DNA of 8,698 bases, taken from contig JANMQR010000014.1 in NCBI GenBank assembly GCA_031370625.1, positions 1-8,698 on the forward strand, read 5' to 3'. Positions 1 through 5,832 of this stretch are shown piece by piece. The DNA comes from UKL13-2 sp031370625 (GTDB lineage Bacteria; Pseudomonadota; Gammaproteobacteria; Burkholderiales; Usitatibacteraceae). A program made the position numbers and the translations under genes. The notes beneath the pieces were generated by a model. It worked only from the letters and a program-made list of their open reading frames with translations, made no database searches and had not been told where the DNA came from. Numbering within the stretch: position 1 is the stretch's first letter; each line of letters begins with the position of its first letter.

Positions 1-1
1 C

Positions 2-436
2 AAGAGCTCTGCGTTTTCTCCCGCCGAATCGATCAAGCCAGGCGACTATTTTTGGCGCGTCGCGAGCGTGCGGCCGGATGGGGATGTAGGCCCATTTGGC
101 GACGTGCAATCGTTCACATTAAAAGCCATGCCGCAAGCGCCGAATCCGCCGAAAGAGGAGGGCAATCGCGTCGGATTTTCGTGGAGCGGTGAGTCGGGAC
201 AGACCTTCGATTTTCAGCTTGCCAGCGATACAACATTCAAAACGCTCGTGGAAGAAAAGAAACTAACCCAACCTGAAATCTCTATCGAAAAACCATCTGA
301 CGCCGGCCTGTACTACATGCGTTATCGCTCAATTGACGCGGATGGTTTTGTTGGCCCGTACAGCAGCGCGCAGACGATTGAAGTGAAAGCGAATCGGTGG
401 TGGTTGCTGTTGTTTTTGGTGCCGTTTTTGTTTTGA
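2..436 (+). CDS. C-terminal part of a FecR-domain-type protein with Fn3-like repeats (5' truncated by window)
   Basis: The reading frame is open from the first complete codon and ends with TGA, giving 144 residues; the true start lies upstream of the window. Two beta-sandwich-like repeats are visible. The first ends in GDYFWRVASVRPDG followed by GPFGDVQSFTL. The second runs from FSWSGE through FDFQLASD to YYMRYRSIDADGFVGPYSS. This YFWRV / YYMRYRSIDADG pattern with a following GP(W/F/Y) is typical of the C-terminal fibronectin-III-like region of betaproteobacterial FecR-domain proteins, many of which also carry LysM. The protein ends in a short hydrophobic tail, RWWLLLFLVPFLF, possibly a terminal membrane anchor. 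The FecR domain itself is outside the window, so the family call rests on the tail alone. The role is probably envelope or periplasmic, but the substrate or partner is unknown. The gene converges on the UPF0158 gene, with a palindrome between the two stop codons. Confidence 0.6.
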   Translation, partial: KSSAFSPAESIKPGDYFWRVASVRPDGDVGPFGDVQSFTLKAMPQAPNPPKEEGNRVGFSWSGESGQTFDFQLASDTTFKTLVEEKKLTQPEISIEKPSDAGLYYMRYRSIDADGFVGPYSSAQTIEVKANRWWLLLFLVPFLF

Positions 437-442
437 TGTGTG

Positions 443-473
443 GTAGGTCAGGTAGCTGCGCAACCTGACCTAC
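443..473. repeat. REP-like palindrome with GTAG head, between convergent genes
   Basis: A perfect 11-bp inverted repeat, GTAGGTCAGGT (443-453) and ACCTGACCTAC (463-473), encloses the 9-nt loop AGCTGCGCA. Each outer end carries the GTAG tetranucleotide known from RAYT-associated REP sequences. The same loop recurs exactly at 5892-5900 in the pyrG-eno REPIN, so the two are relatives. It lies between two convergent stop codons and could also hinder transcription from both sides, but it has no T-tract and is not a canonical intrinsic terminator. Confidence 0.75.
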
Positions 474-483
474 GCAGCTTCGT

Positions 484-921
484 CTATGCCGATGTTTTCT
501 CGAAACTGACCTGAATTTCATTGTCTTCACACCATTCCTTCAATCTGGTTTCCGTCGCTTCGTTTTCAAACTGATACCACGCATCAAGTACGTCACGATT
601 TTCGAGCAGACGTCTGAATTTGGCATACCCGCCGCGCCTGCGAAAGTAGTCAACAACGTTATCGTAATCGCTGGGCAGATGTTTCTCAGCAAACGAAAAA
701 ACCAGATTGCGACCAAGATCAAGCTCGTTTTTTGCGGGCACGCCAAGATAGCGATCAGATTCTTCTATGTCGTCGGGTATTTCCTGATATTCCCCCATTT
801 CGTCAGAGACCAAATAAATTTCGCCAGTGTCGAGATCGACAAAAGCACTGGTATCGACTGAGCCGTTAAAGCTGGCGAATTCGTAAGCTTCACGCAGCTC
901 GGAGAATTTGACGGTGACCAT
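484..921 (-). CDS. UPF0158 family protein
   Basis: This 145-residue protein is of unknown function. It matches the UPF0158 family pattern: an N-terminal segment (MVTVKFSELREAYEFAS), a DLDTGEI(Y) strand near residues 29-36, a central VPAKNELDLGRNLVFSFAE block (61-79), the Arg/Gly-rich YFRRRGGYAKFRRLLE block (92-107), then a DAWYQFE segment (113-119) and a final LKEWCEDNEI helix (127-136). I chose the ATG at 919-921 because the family begins there. The frame stays open upstream to 1158, but that extension encodes low-complexity residues read through the intergenic repeats. No good Shine-Dalgarno sequence precedes the ATG. About 65 bp of AT-rich DNA (922-987), which may hold the promoter, separates it from the first repeat module. 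The protein is soluble, with no signal peptide or membrane segment. The family has no established biochemical role, so none is assigned. Confidence 0.85.
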   Translation of the reverse strand: MVTVKFSELREAYEFASFNGSVDTSAFVDLDTGEIYLVSDEMGEYQEIPDDIEESDRYLGVPAKNELDLGRNLVFSFAEKHLPSDYDNVVDYFRRRGGYAKFRRLLENRDVLDAWYQFENEATETRLKEWCEDNEIQVSFEKTSA

Positions 922-987
922 GGCGGTAGCGCGGTTGGTTGACGATGAGTTATAAAAATAATACCTCAAACTTAATATTACGGTGCT

Positions 988-1018
988 GTAGGGCGCACTG
1001 AGCGAAGCGATTTGCGCC
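988..1018 (+). repeat. GTAG-headed REP-like hairpin, left end of composite element
   Basis: The GTAG head at 988-991 is followed by a 6-bp stem, GGCGCA (992-997) and TGCGCC (1013-1018). The loop contains AGCGAAGCG, which also occurs in the loop of the right-hand REP of the 1410-1486 REPIN when read on the minus strand. It is the mirror partner of the palindrome at 1850-1892. Confidence 0.65.
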
Positions 1019-1057
1019 GGCTGTGGGTTGCGTAACGATGGTTTTGCGACCGAGCCA

Positions 1058-1182
1058 GGGGTAGCCCGGCGGCTTTTCGTCGGAGGCATGCTCCGACCTT
1101 TCTTTTGCTTCTGCAAAAAGAAAGTAACCAAAGAAAAGCAGCCCCGCGTAGTTGGCAAACGCAGCGCTCCTTCGGGGTTCCC
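1058..1182 (+). repeat. Left arm of composite repeat
   Basis: The arm starts with GGGGTAGCCCGGCGGCT (1058-1074). A perfect 7-bp hairpin follows, GTCGGAG (1079-1085) and CTCCGAC (1091-1097), then an A/G-rich 22-mer built of AAAG units (1117-1138) and a GC-rich stretch containing GCCCCGCG. The first and third modules reappear in inverted orientation at 1749-1803. In other genomes such stretches are often translated into spurious lysine-rich proteins. Confidence 0.65.
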
Positions 1183-1311
1183 AACATTTTGGAAAAGCGT
1201 CGGGCCACGAAAACAACTCGGCTGGCGGAGACGATTTTTATTTTAAGGATGCTTTATCTCGCCATCCTCAAACAATTTTCGTGGAAACCCCCGACCCTTT
1301 TCCAAAATGTT
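1183..1311. repeat. Long imperfect inverted repeat with central hairpin
   Basis: The outer arms at 1183-1204 and 1290-1311 match at 21 of 22 positions (AACATTTTGGAAAAG then a C/G mismatch then GTCGGG). A second perfect 9-bp pair follows, CCACGAAAA (1205-1213) with TTTTCGTGG (1276-1284). A perfect 6-bp pair, AGGATG (1246-1251) with CATCCT (1263-1268), lies near the centre. The whole can fold as one elongated, partly bulged hairpin of about 129 nt, like a small MITE or a structured RNA. It contains no protein-coding signal. Confidence 0.6.
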
Positions 1312-1409
1312 GACGCGGCAACACGGGAATTCTCGAATGCAACGTTTTGTATTCAAGACGCATTGTTAATTTATTTTGGTTTAATTCCTCGCTGCTTATC
1401 GCACAAACA

Positions 1410-1486
1410 GTAGGGTGGGCAGGCCTCATCTGCCCACGCGCGGGTTGCGATGCATCCGTGGGCACGCTTCGCTTTGCCCACCCTAC
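1410..1486. repeat. REPIN (two inverted GTAG-headed REPs, GTGGGCA class)
   Basis: The ends form a perfect 12-bp inverted repeat, GTAGGGTGGGCA (1410-1421) and TGCCCACCCTAC (1475-1486). Each half is a REP with its own 7-bp hairpin: GTGGGCA/TGCCCAC at 1415-1421 and 1431-1437 on the left, and at 1458-1464 and 1475-1481 on the right. The halves are separated by about 20 nt containing the palindrome GATGCATC (1449-1456). The GTAG tetranucleotides face outward, the defining arrangement of a REPIN. This GTGGGCA class, with an AGCGAAGCG loop, is widespread in proteobacterial intergenic DNA. Confidence 0.75.
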
Positions 1487-1514
1487 GGTTCTGCTAATTC
1501 CATCGTCTTAAAGA

Positions 1515-1803
1515 TCAACTCAAAAGCAGGAGGGCCCGTGAGAGTCGCCGAGCAACGCAGAAGCGACAGGGGCATTCCGCGAGAGTGAGCGGGGAATTCG
1601 AGCCGCGTGCGGCGAGCCCGCGAACGCCATTGCCCATGCAGGGGCAATGGCAATGTAAAGCGAAGACGAGAGGAGTTCCGCAGCGGTCTGTCGCTTTGAG
1701 TAGCGCAGGGAGCCCCGCGTTTTTTGCGGGGCGGCGAACCCGGGTCGCCTTTTCTTTGGTTCCTTTCTTTTGGCGAAGCAGAGGAATTAGCCGCCGGGCT
1801 ACC
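1515..1803 (-). repeat. Right arm of composite repeat
   Basis: Read on the minus strand, the arm begins with GGTAGCCCGGCGGCT (1803-1789). It continues with the 22-mer at 1770-1749, which differs at one base from the left-arm copy. Further on it holds a perfect 6-bp hairpin, CCCCGC/GCGGGG (1713-1718 with 1726-1731), and a perfect 9-bp hairpin, CCATTGCCC/GGGCAATGG (1627-1635 with 1642-1650). The segment is longer than the left arm; the part at 1515-1700 has no counterpart there. Nothing in it looks like a gene. Confidence 0.55.
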
Positions 1804-1849
1804 CCCCCGCCCGGTGAATCAATCACCACTGCCGACTACAAACACATGC

Positions 1850-1892
1850 GGCGCAAATCCCCCGGTTCAAGCCCGGGGTCAATGCGCCCTAC
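1850..1892 (-). repeat. GTAG-headed REP-like hairpin, right end of composite element
   Basis: On the minus strand a GTAG head is followed by GGCGCA, paired with TGCGCC at the far end (1883-1888 with 1850-1855). Where the left-end partner has a simple loop, this copy holds a second strong hairpin, CCCCGG (1860-1865) with CCGGGG (1873-1878), around a 7-nt loop. It is the mirror partner of the palindrome at 988-1018. Confidence 0.65.
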
Positions 1893-1893
1893 G

Positions 1894-1921
1894 AGCTCTC
1901 TAAGAGCTAAGCAATGGCTTA
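1894..1921. terminator. Two small tandem hairpins at the end of the mtnA cluster
   Basis: AGCTCT (1894-1899) pairs with AGAGCT (1903-1908) around a 3-nt loop. TAAGC (1908-1912) pairs with GCTTA (1917-1921) around a 4-nt loop, and this second hairpin includes the stop codon of the Imm35-like gene. Neither is followed by a T-tract on the minus strand, so a termination role is a guess from position only. Confidence 0.25.
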
Positions 1922-2221
1922 GTCATGCGGGTTACCAGTACGCTCGAAGTTATTAATATAGTGTTCTACCGTTTGTGCTGTGCCAGTCGAGAGAAGTCTA
2001 CCAGTGGATTTTTCCACGAAGACTGGAGCATTTCCCGCGAGCGCGTACTTGATCTCATGAGTCTCATAGTACTTTTGGGATGTGTAAAAAAAGACCCAGC
2101 CCCAGTCTCGCTCGATAGTTGCGTTATCGACGATGATGATTTCGTCGTCAGCAGGCAAATCAGCCACGATGCTGGCTAACATAGCTGCAACTTTGATTTT
2201 GGCGCTATCTTTTGTAAGCAT
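1919..2221 (-). CDS. Imm35/YrhB-like small protein
   Basis: This 100-residue acidic protein has no signal peptide or membrane segment. Residues about 38-82 carry the recognisable core of the immunity-protein-35 / YrhB family: ERDWGWVFFYTSQKYYET, then KYALAGNAPVFVEKSTGRLL, then STGTAQTVEHYINNFE near the C-terminus. Some family members are predicted immunity partners of polymorphic toxins, while E. coli YrhB has been described as chaperone-like. No toxin, secretion or deaminase-type gene lies beside it here, so the immunity role is not supported by context. It starts at ATG 2221-2219, only 11 bp after the aldolase stop and on the same strand, so it may be the last gene of the mtnA transcript. 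No clear Shine-Dalgarno sequence precedes the start. Repeat-rich DNA begins immediately downstream. Confidence 0.7.
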   Translation of the reverse strand: MLTKDSAKIKVAAMLASIVADLPADDEIIIVDNATIERDWGWVFFYTSQKYYETHEIKYALAGNAPVFVEKSTGRLLSTGTAQTVEHYINNFERTGNPHD

Positions 2222-2232
2222 ATGGATGGTGG

Positions 2233-2904
2233 CTAACTTGACTTAGGCTGCTGCCCATAACTCCGAAACTTCTCAATCACAATCCCCATCTCCACATCAT
2301 CCAAAACCGGCGGCTCGCCAATTTGTAACGCCTGCCAATACATGCGCGACAAACTTTCCACCTCCACCGCGAGCGCGAGTGCTTTTTCCAATGTTGTACC
2401 AACCGCAATCATGCCGTGTTGCGCAAGCAGGCAGGCGTTGCGGCCATCAAGTGCGGCCACTGCATTATCTGAAAGCGCCTGTGTGCCGAAAGTCGCATAC
2501 GGTGCGACGCGAATATCAGCACCACCTGCGGCGGCGATCATGTAGTGAAACGCAGGCACTACTTTCACCATGCAGGCGAGTGTGGTGGCGAATGTGGAAT
2601 GGGTGTGAACAATCGCATCTACATCCGCGCGCGCGCGATAAATATCGGCGTGAAAACGCCATTCAGAGGAGGGCAGTGTGTCGCCCGCAAAACTGCCATC
2701 AAGTTCAGTGGCGACTATTTGTTCTGGTTTGGTTTCATCGTAGGCAATGCCGGTAGGCGTAATCAAAAATCCGTGATCGGCGCGCGCGCTGACGTTGCCC
2801 GATTTGCCTTGATTGATGCCCAGCGCATTCATTTTTTGCGCGGTACTGATTATTTTTTGGCGCAGTTCTGCGTGCGGCGTGTGATTGATGTTCAAGAATG
2901 TCAT
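2233..2904 (-). CDS. Class II aldolase, FucA-like; probable 5-(methylthio)ribulose-1-phosphate aldolase (Ald2 type)
   Basis: This 223-residue soluble protein belongs to the class II aldolase/adducin family and is very similar overall to L-fuculose-1-phosphate aldolase. Visible motifs are LGINQGKSGNVSAR (28-41, phosphate-binding loop), LITPTGIAYD (47-56), LPSSEWRFH (77-85), IVHTHS (98-103), FHYMIAAAGG (119-128), APYATFGT (134-141) and QHGMIAVG (162-169). The E. coli FucA zinc and catalytic residues E73, H92, H94, Y113 and H155 correspond to E81, H100, H102, Y121 and H163, a constant offset of 8, so the enzyme should be active. The FucA C-terminal tyrosine may correspond to Y216. Known family activity is retro-aldol cleavage of a ketose-1-phosphate to DHAP plus an aldehyde. 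It begins 8 bp after the mtnA stop, with no other fucose gene nearby. I therefore infer cleavage of 5-methylthioribulose-1-phosphate or 5-deoxyribulose-1-phosphate (DHAP shunt). An MtnB-type dehydratase is the less likely alternative. Confidence 0.85.
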   Translation of the reverse strand: MTFLNINHTPHAELRQKIISTAQKMNALGINQGKSGNVSARADHGFLITPTGIAYDETKPEQIVATELDGSFAGDTLPSSEWRFHADIYRARADVDAIVHTHSTFATTLACMVKVVPAFHYMIAAAGGADIRVAPYATFGTQALSDNAVAALDGRNACLLAQHGMIAVGTTLEKALALAVEVESLSRMYWQALQIGEPPVLDDVEMGIVIEKFRSYGQQPKSS

Positions 2905-2912
2905 GGTTGAAA

Positions 2913-3989
2913 TTAACTCTTGTGAAAAAGTGCAGCGAGTCCATCGGGCGCGGCGATGCCTGCCTCGGTGATGATGCCGGTCACCAGACGCGCGGGCGTG
3001 ATGTCAAAGCCGGGATTAGCAACCGGGCTCGCTTCATCGAGCAGACGAAAATCGCGCGTTAACCCTTCTGATGATTGCCCACGCAGCATGCGAATTTCGT
3101 CTGCGCTGCGTTCCTCGATATCGATCTCTTTCATCGCGTCGTTGAGCTGCCAATCGATGGTTGAAGAAGGCACGGCGGCATAAAACGGGATGTGATTGTC
3201 ACGCGCGGCGAGTGCTTTAAGGTAGGTGCCGATTTTATTCGCCACATCACCCTTGCGCGAGACGCGATCCGCTCCCACGATCACGATATCGACATCGCCT
3301 TGCTGCATAAAATAGCCGCCCGCGTTATCGACAATATAGGTGTGCGGCACGCCGTGTTCGCGCAATTCCCAAGCGGTGAGCAGACCCTGATTGCGTGGGC
3401 GGGTTTCTTCCACCCACACATGTACGTCCATCCCGGCATCGTGCGCCATGTAGACCGGCGCCAACGCCGTGCCCCAATCCACTGCGGCAATCCAGCCCGC
3501 GTTGCAGTGGGTAAGGATATTGATGGTGCGCTTGTGTTGATTATGCAAGTCCTCAATTAATTTCAACCCATTGCGGCCAATCGCTTCATTGGTTGCCACA
3601 TCTTCGGCAGCAATCGCATTCGCCCACGCCCAGGCGGCGTCGGCGCGATCAGGTTCGGGCAGGCGCGTGATGAGCCGCGCCATGCGATCCAGCGCCCATG
3701 CGAGATTGACCGCAGTAGGGCGCGTCGTGCGCAGTGCGGCACAGGTCTCTTGCAAATTGCCGTCGGTGGAATCGATTTGCATCGCCATCGCCACGCCATA
3801 GGCCGCTGTGACGCCGATCAGCGGCGCACCGCGCACGCGCATTGCGCGAATGGCCTCGCCCGCCTGTGCGGCACTGGAGAGCTCATGCTCGCCGACCGCG
3901 AACGGAAGCAAGGTCTGATCAATGATACTCACCGTGCGGCGGCCCTCATTGGCCCAAATGCTGGTGCGGGAACGTCCTTTTATTTTCAT
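2913..3989 (-). CDS. mtnA: S-methyl-5-thioribose-1-phosphate isomerase
   Basis: This 358-residue enzyme of the MtnA / eIF2B-alpha-like family interconverts 5-methylthioribose-1-phosphate and 5-methylthioribulose-1-phosphate; relatives also accept 5-deoxyribose-1-phosphate. Motifs seen in order: IIDQTLLP (22-29), the RVRGAPLIGVTAAYG block (51-65), RPTAVNLAWAL (90-100), ILTHCNAG with the expected catalytic Cys162, ETRPRNQG (195-202), VGADRVSRKGDVANKIGTY with the expected catalytic Asp241, the VPSST block (273-277), IEERSADEI (291-299) and the closing NPGFDITPARLVTGIITE (325-342). Length and residues are normal for the family. The ATG at 3989-3987 has a weak AAGG ribosome-binding sequence about 7 bases upstream. 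The gene is divergent from pyrG across 130 bp and is the first gene of a three-gene minus-strand cluster with the FucA-like aldolase. No mtnB, mtnC, mtnD, mtnK or mtnP is in the window. Confidence 0.95.
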   Translation of the reverse strand: MKIKGRSRTSIWANEGRRTVSIIDQTLLPFAVGEHELSSAAQAGEAIRAMRVRGAPLIGVTAAYGVAMAMQIDSTDGNLQETCAALRTTRPTAVNLAWALDRMARLITRLPEPDRADAAWAWANAIAAEDVATNEAIGRNGLKLIEDLHNQHKRTINILTHCNAGWIAAVDWGTALAPVYMAHDAGMDVHVWVEETRPRNQGLLTAWELREHGVPHTYIVDNAGGYFMQQGDVDIVIVGADRVSRKGDVANKIGTYLKALAARDNHIPFYAAVPSSTIDWQLNDAMKEIDIEERSADEIRMLRGQSSEGLTRDFRLLDEASPVANPGFDITPARLVTGIITEAGIAAPDGLAALFHKS

Positions 3990-4063
3990 GCTTGCCTTGC
4001 GCGTTAAAAGCGTTGATTAGCCAAAAGTGTACTGGATTCGCGCTGAAATTTGCGCTGACGCTC

Positions 4064-4092
4064 TGGAATCCTCGGCCCCGATGCGATATAAT
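4064..4092 (+). promoter_or_regulatory. Candidate sigma-70 promoter of pyrG
   Basis: A perfect -10 hexamer TATAAT (4087-4092) lies 27 bp before the pyrG start codon. A poor -35 (TGGAAT, 4064-4069) stands at the ideal 17-bp spacing. Transcription would start near 4099, giving a leader of about 20 nt that contains the GGGG ribosome-binding sequence at 4107-4111. Confidence 0.5.
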
Positions 4093-4119
4093 CTTAATTT
4101 CCTGCTTGGGGTTAAAGTC

Positions 4120-5829
4120 ATGACCAAGTACATCTTTGTCACTGGTGGCGTTGTTTCTTCTCTTGGTAAGGGGATCGCTGCCGCGTCTCTTGCCGCTATT
4201 CTCGAATCCCGCGGTATCAAAGTCTCGATGGTAAAGCTGGATCCGTACATCAACGTGGATCCGGGCACCATGTCGCCGTTTCAGCACGGCGAGGTTTTTG
4301 TCACCGAAGATGGTGCTGAAACCGATCTCGATCTCGGTCATTACGAGCGCTTCGTCTCGATGAAGATGAAGAAAGCGAATAATTTTACGACCGGCCAAAT
4401 TTATGAGCGCGTGATCAACAAAGAGCGTCGCGGCGATTATTTGGGCGGTACGGTGCAGGTAATTCCGCACATTACCGATGAGATTAAATCTTCCATTCAT
4501 GCCGCGACTATTGGCGCTGAAGTCGGCATTATCGAAATCGGCGGCACAGTCGGCGATATTGAATCGCTCCCATTTCTGGAGGCGATTCGCCAAATCGGCG
4601 TGGAACTCGGCCGCGAAAATACTTGCTACATTCATTTAACGCTGGTGCCATATCTGGCGTCAGCTGGCGAGATCAAAACCAAGCCGACGCAGCACAGCGT
4701 AAAAGAATTACGCGAAATCGGTATTCAGCCCGATGTGGTGATGTGTCGTTCGGATCGCACACTGCCTGAGGATGATCGTCGCAAAATTGCACTCTTCACC
4801 AACGTGCCGGTCGGTGCAGTTATATCCTGCTATGACACCAGCTCAATTTACAAAATCCCGAGCATGCTGCACAAGCAAGGCTTGGATGAAATCGCCTGTC
4901 GTAAATTAAATCTAACGCCGCGCCCGGCGGATTTAACGGTGTGGGACAACATCGTTAACGCGCTGGAAAATCCGGATCACGTGATTGATCTGGCGATGGT
5001 CGGCAAATATGTCGATCTGACGGATTCATATAAATCATTGTCGGAGGCCTTGATCCACGCGGGCATTCATACGCGCACCAAAGTCCGTATTCATTATCTG
5101 GATTCGGAAGTGTTGGAGTCCGCTGGTGAAGCGGGTGTGACCAAAGCGCTATCGCACATGGATGCAGTTCTGGTTCCTGGTGGCTTTGGCAAACGTGGCA
5201 CCGAAGGCAAAATCGCGGCGGTCAAATTCGCACGCGAAAATAAAATCCCCTATTTGGGCATTTGTTTGGGCATGCAGATTGCGACGATTGAATTCGCGCG
5301 TAATGTGGTGGGGCTTGCAGGTGCGAACTCAACCGAATTTGATCCTGAAACACCGCATCCGGTGATCGCGCTGATTACCGAATGGAAAAACAGCGACGGA
5401 CAAGTTGAAAAGCGTGATGCATCGTCGAATCTTGGCGGCACCATGCGCCTGGGCGCGCAGCCGTGCACGGTGAAGGTCGGCACACTCGCGCATCGCATTT
5501 ACCAGAGCGAACATGTGAGCGAGCGCCATCGCCACCGCTATGAGGTGAACAATCATTACGTGCCGCGCCTGGAGGCGGCGGGGTTGATTATTTCTGCGCG
5601 CACTGATTCTGAATCGTTGACGGAAATGGTTGAACTCGATCCGGCGAAGCATGCGCATCCGTGGTTCTACGGCTGCCAGTTCCACCCGGAATTTACCTCC
5701 ACGCCGCGGGTGGGCCATCCGTTATTTATTTCGTTTGTGAAGGCGGGATTGGAACAGCACAAGCGCGTGCATGGTGAGGCGGGTCTGCGCGTGGTGGCGG
5801 GCAGTGCGGTGAATAAAGCGATTGCATAG
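4120..5829 (+). CDS. pyrG: CTP synthase (glutamine-hydrolysing)
   Basis: This 569-residue cytosolic enzyme makes CTP from UTP, ATP and glutamine, the last step of de novo pyrimidine nucleotide synthesis. The N-terminal synthetase domain opens with MTKYIFVTGGVVSSLGKG (P-loop, 9-18). It shows DPYINVDPGTMSPFQHGEVFV (41-61), the Mg-binding Asp71 (DLGHYERF) and Glu139 (EIGGTVGDIES), and the UTP-site region KTKPTQHSVKELR (187-198). The C-terminal class I glutamine amidotransferase domain has the oxyanion loop LVPGGFG (351-357), nucleophile Cys382 in GICLGMQ, and His522/Glu524 in CQFHPEF. All key residues are present. I chose ATG 4120 because the family starts with MTKYIFVTGG and a GGGG sequence lies about 8 bases upstream; the in-frame upstream extension covers the promoter. 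The tail after the amidotransferase domain makes it somewhat longer than the 545-residue E. coli enzyme. It is followed by a REPIN and eno. Confidence 0.98.
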   Translation: MTKYIFVTGGVVSSLGKGIAAASLAAILESRGIKVSMVKLDPYINVDPGTMSPFQHGEVFVTEDGAETDLDLGHYERFVSMKMKKANNFTTGQIYERVINKERRGDYLGGTVQVIPHITDEIKSSIHAATIGAEVGIIEIGGTVGDIESLPFLEAIRQIGVELGRENTCYIHLTLVPYLASAGEIKTKPTQHSVKELREIGIQPDVVMCRSDRTLPEDDRRKIALFTNVPVGAVISCYDTSSIYKIPSMLHKQGLDEIACRKLNLTPRPADLTVWDNIVNALENPDHVIDLAMVGKYVDLTDSYKSLSEALIHAGIHTRTKVRIHYLDSEVLESAGEAGVTKALSHMDAVLVPGGFGKRGTEGKIAAVKFARENKIPYLGICLGMQIATIEFARNVVGLAGANSTEFDPETPHPVIALITEWKNSDGQVEKRDASSNLGGTMRLGAQPCTVKVGTLAHRIYQSEHVSERHRHRYEVNNHYVPRLEAAGLIISARTDSESLTEMVELDPAKHAHPWFYGCQFHPEFTSTPRVGHPLFISFVKAGLEQHKRVHGEAGLRVVAGSAVNKAIA

Positions 5830-5832
5830 CCA

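Larger units (their letters stand above)
988..1892. repeat. Composite inverted-repeat region (about 0.9 kb), non-coding
   Basis: The region is bounded by a perfect 10-bp terminal inverted repeat, GTAGGGCGCA (988-997) and TGCGCCCTAC (1883-1892). From each end inward the same modules occur in the same order: a GTAG-headed palindrome closing with TGCGCC, then the 15-mer GGTAGCCCGGCGGCT (1060-1074; complement at 1789-1803), then a purine-rich 22-mer (1117-1138; complement at 1749-1770, one mismatch). Between the arms lie a long inverted repeat and a REPIN. The open frames here (about 60-125 codons on both strands) change phase across repeat modules, resemble no protein I know and have no ribosome binding sites, so I treat the stretch as gene-free. 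No transposase is encoded, and the outer flanks show no obvious target duplication. Confidence 0.7.

Noticed and set aside
437..483. Intrinsic terminator between the two convergent genes
   Set aside because: There is a strong hairpin but no T-tract on either strand, and its sequence and loop match the REP family seen at 5833-5911.
1850..1892. tRNA-like T-arm: CCCGG, loop TTCAAGC, CCGGG
   Set aside because: The stem and 7-nt loop mimic a T-arm, but no acceptor, anticodon or D-arm pairs with it upstream and no CCA follows. The same place in the mirrored copy at 988-1018 lacks it, so it is part of a repeat palindrome.
988..1892. CRISPR array or insertion sequence
   Set aside because: There are no regularly spaced direct repeats, no transposase frame and no target duplication at the boundaries.
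950..1956. Several open frames of 60-125 codons on both strands (for example 1585-1956 +, 1515-1829 -, 1105-1413 +)
   Set aside because: They run through repeat modules, overlap each other in several phases, have biased low-complexity products and no ribosome binding sites.
4027..4119. In-frame 31-codon extension at the pyrG N-terminus
   Set aside because: It covers the -10 box and the ribosome binding site, and the family starts at MTKYIFVTGG.
5162..5718. Open frames antisense to or overlapping pyrG
   Set aside because: They are shadows of a strongly conserved enzyme gene, with no initiation signals.
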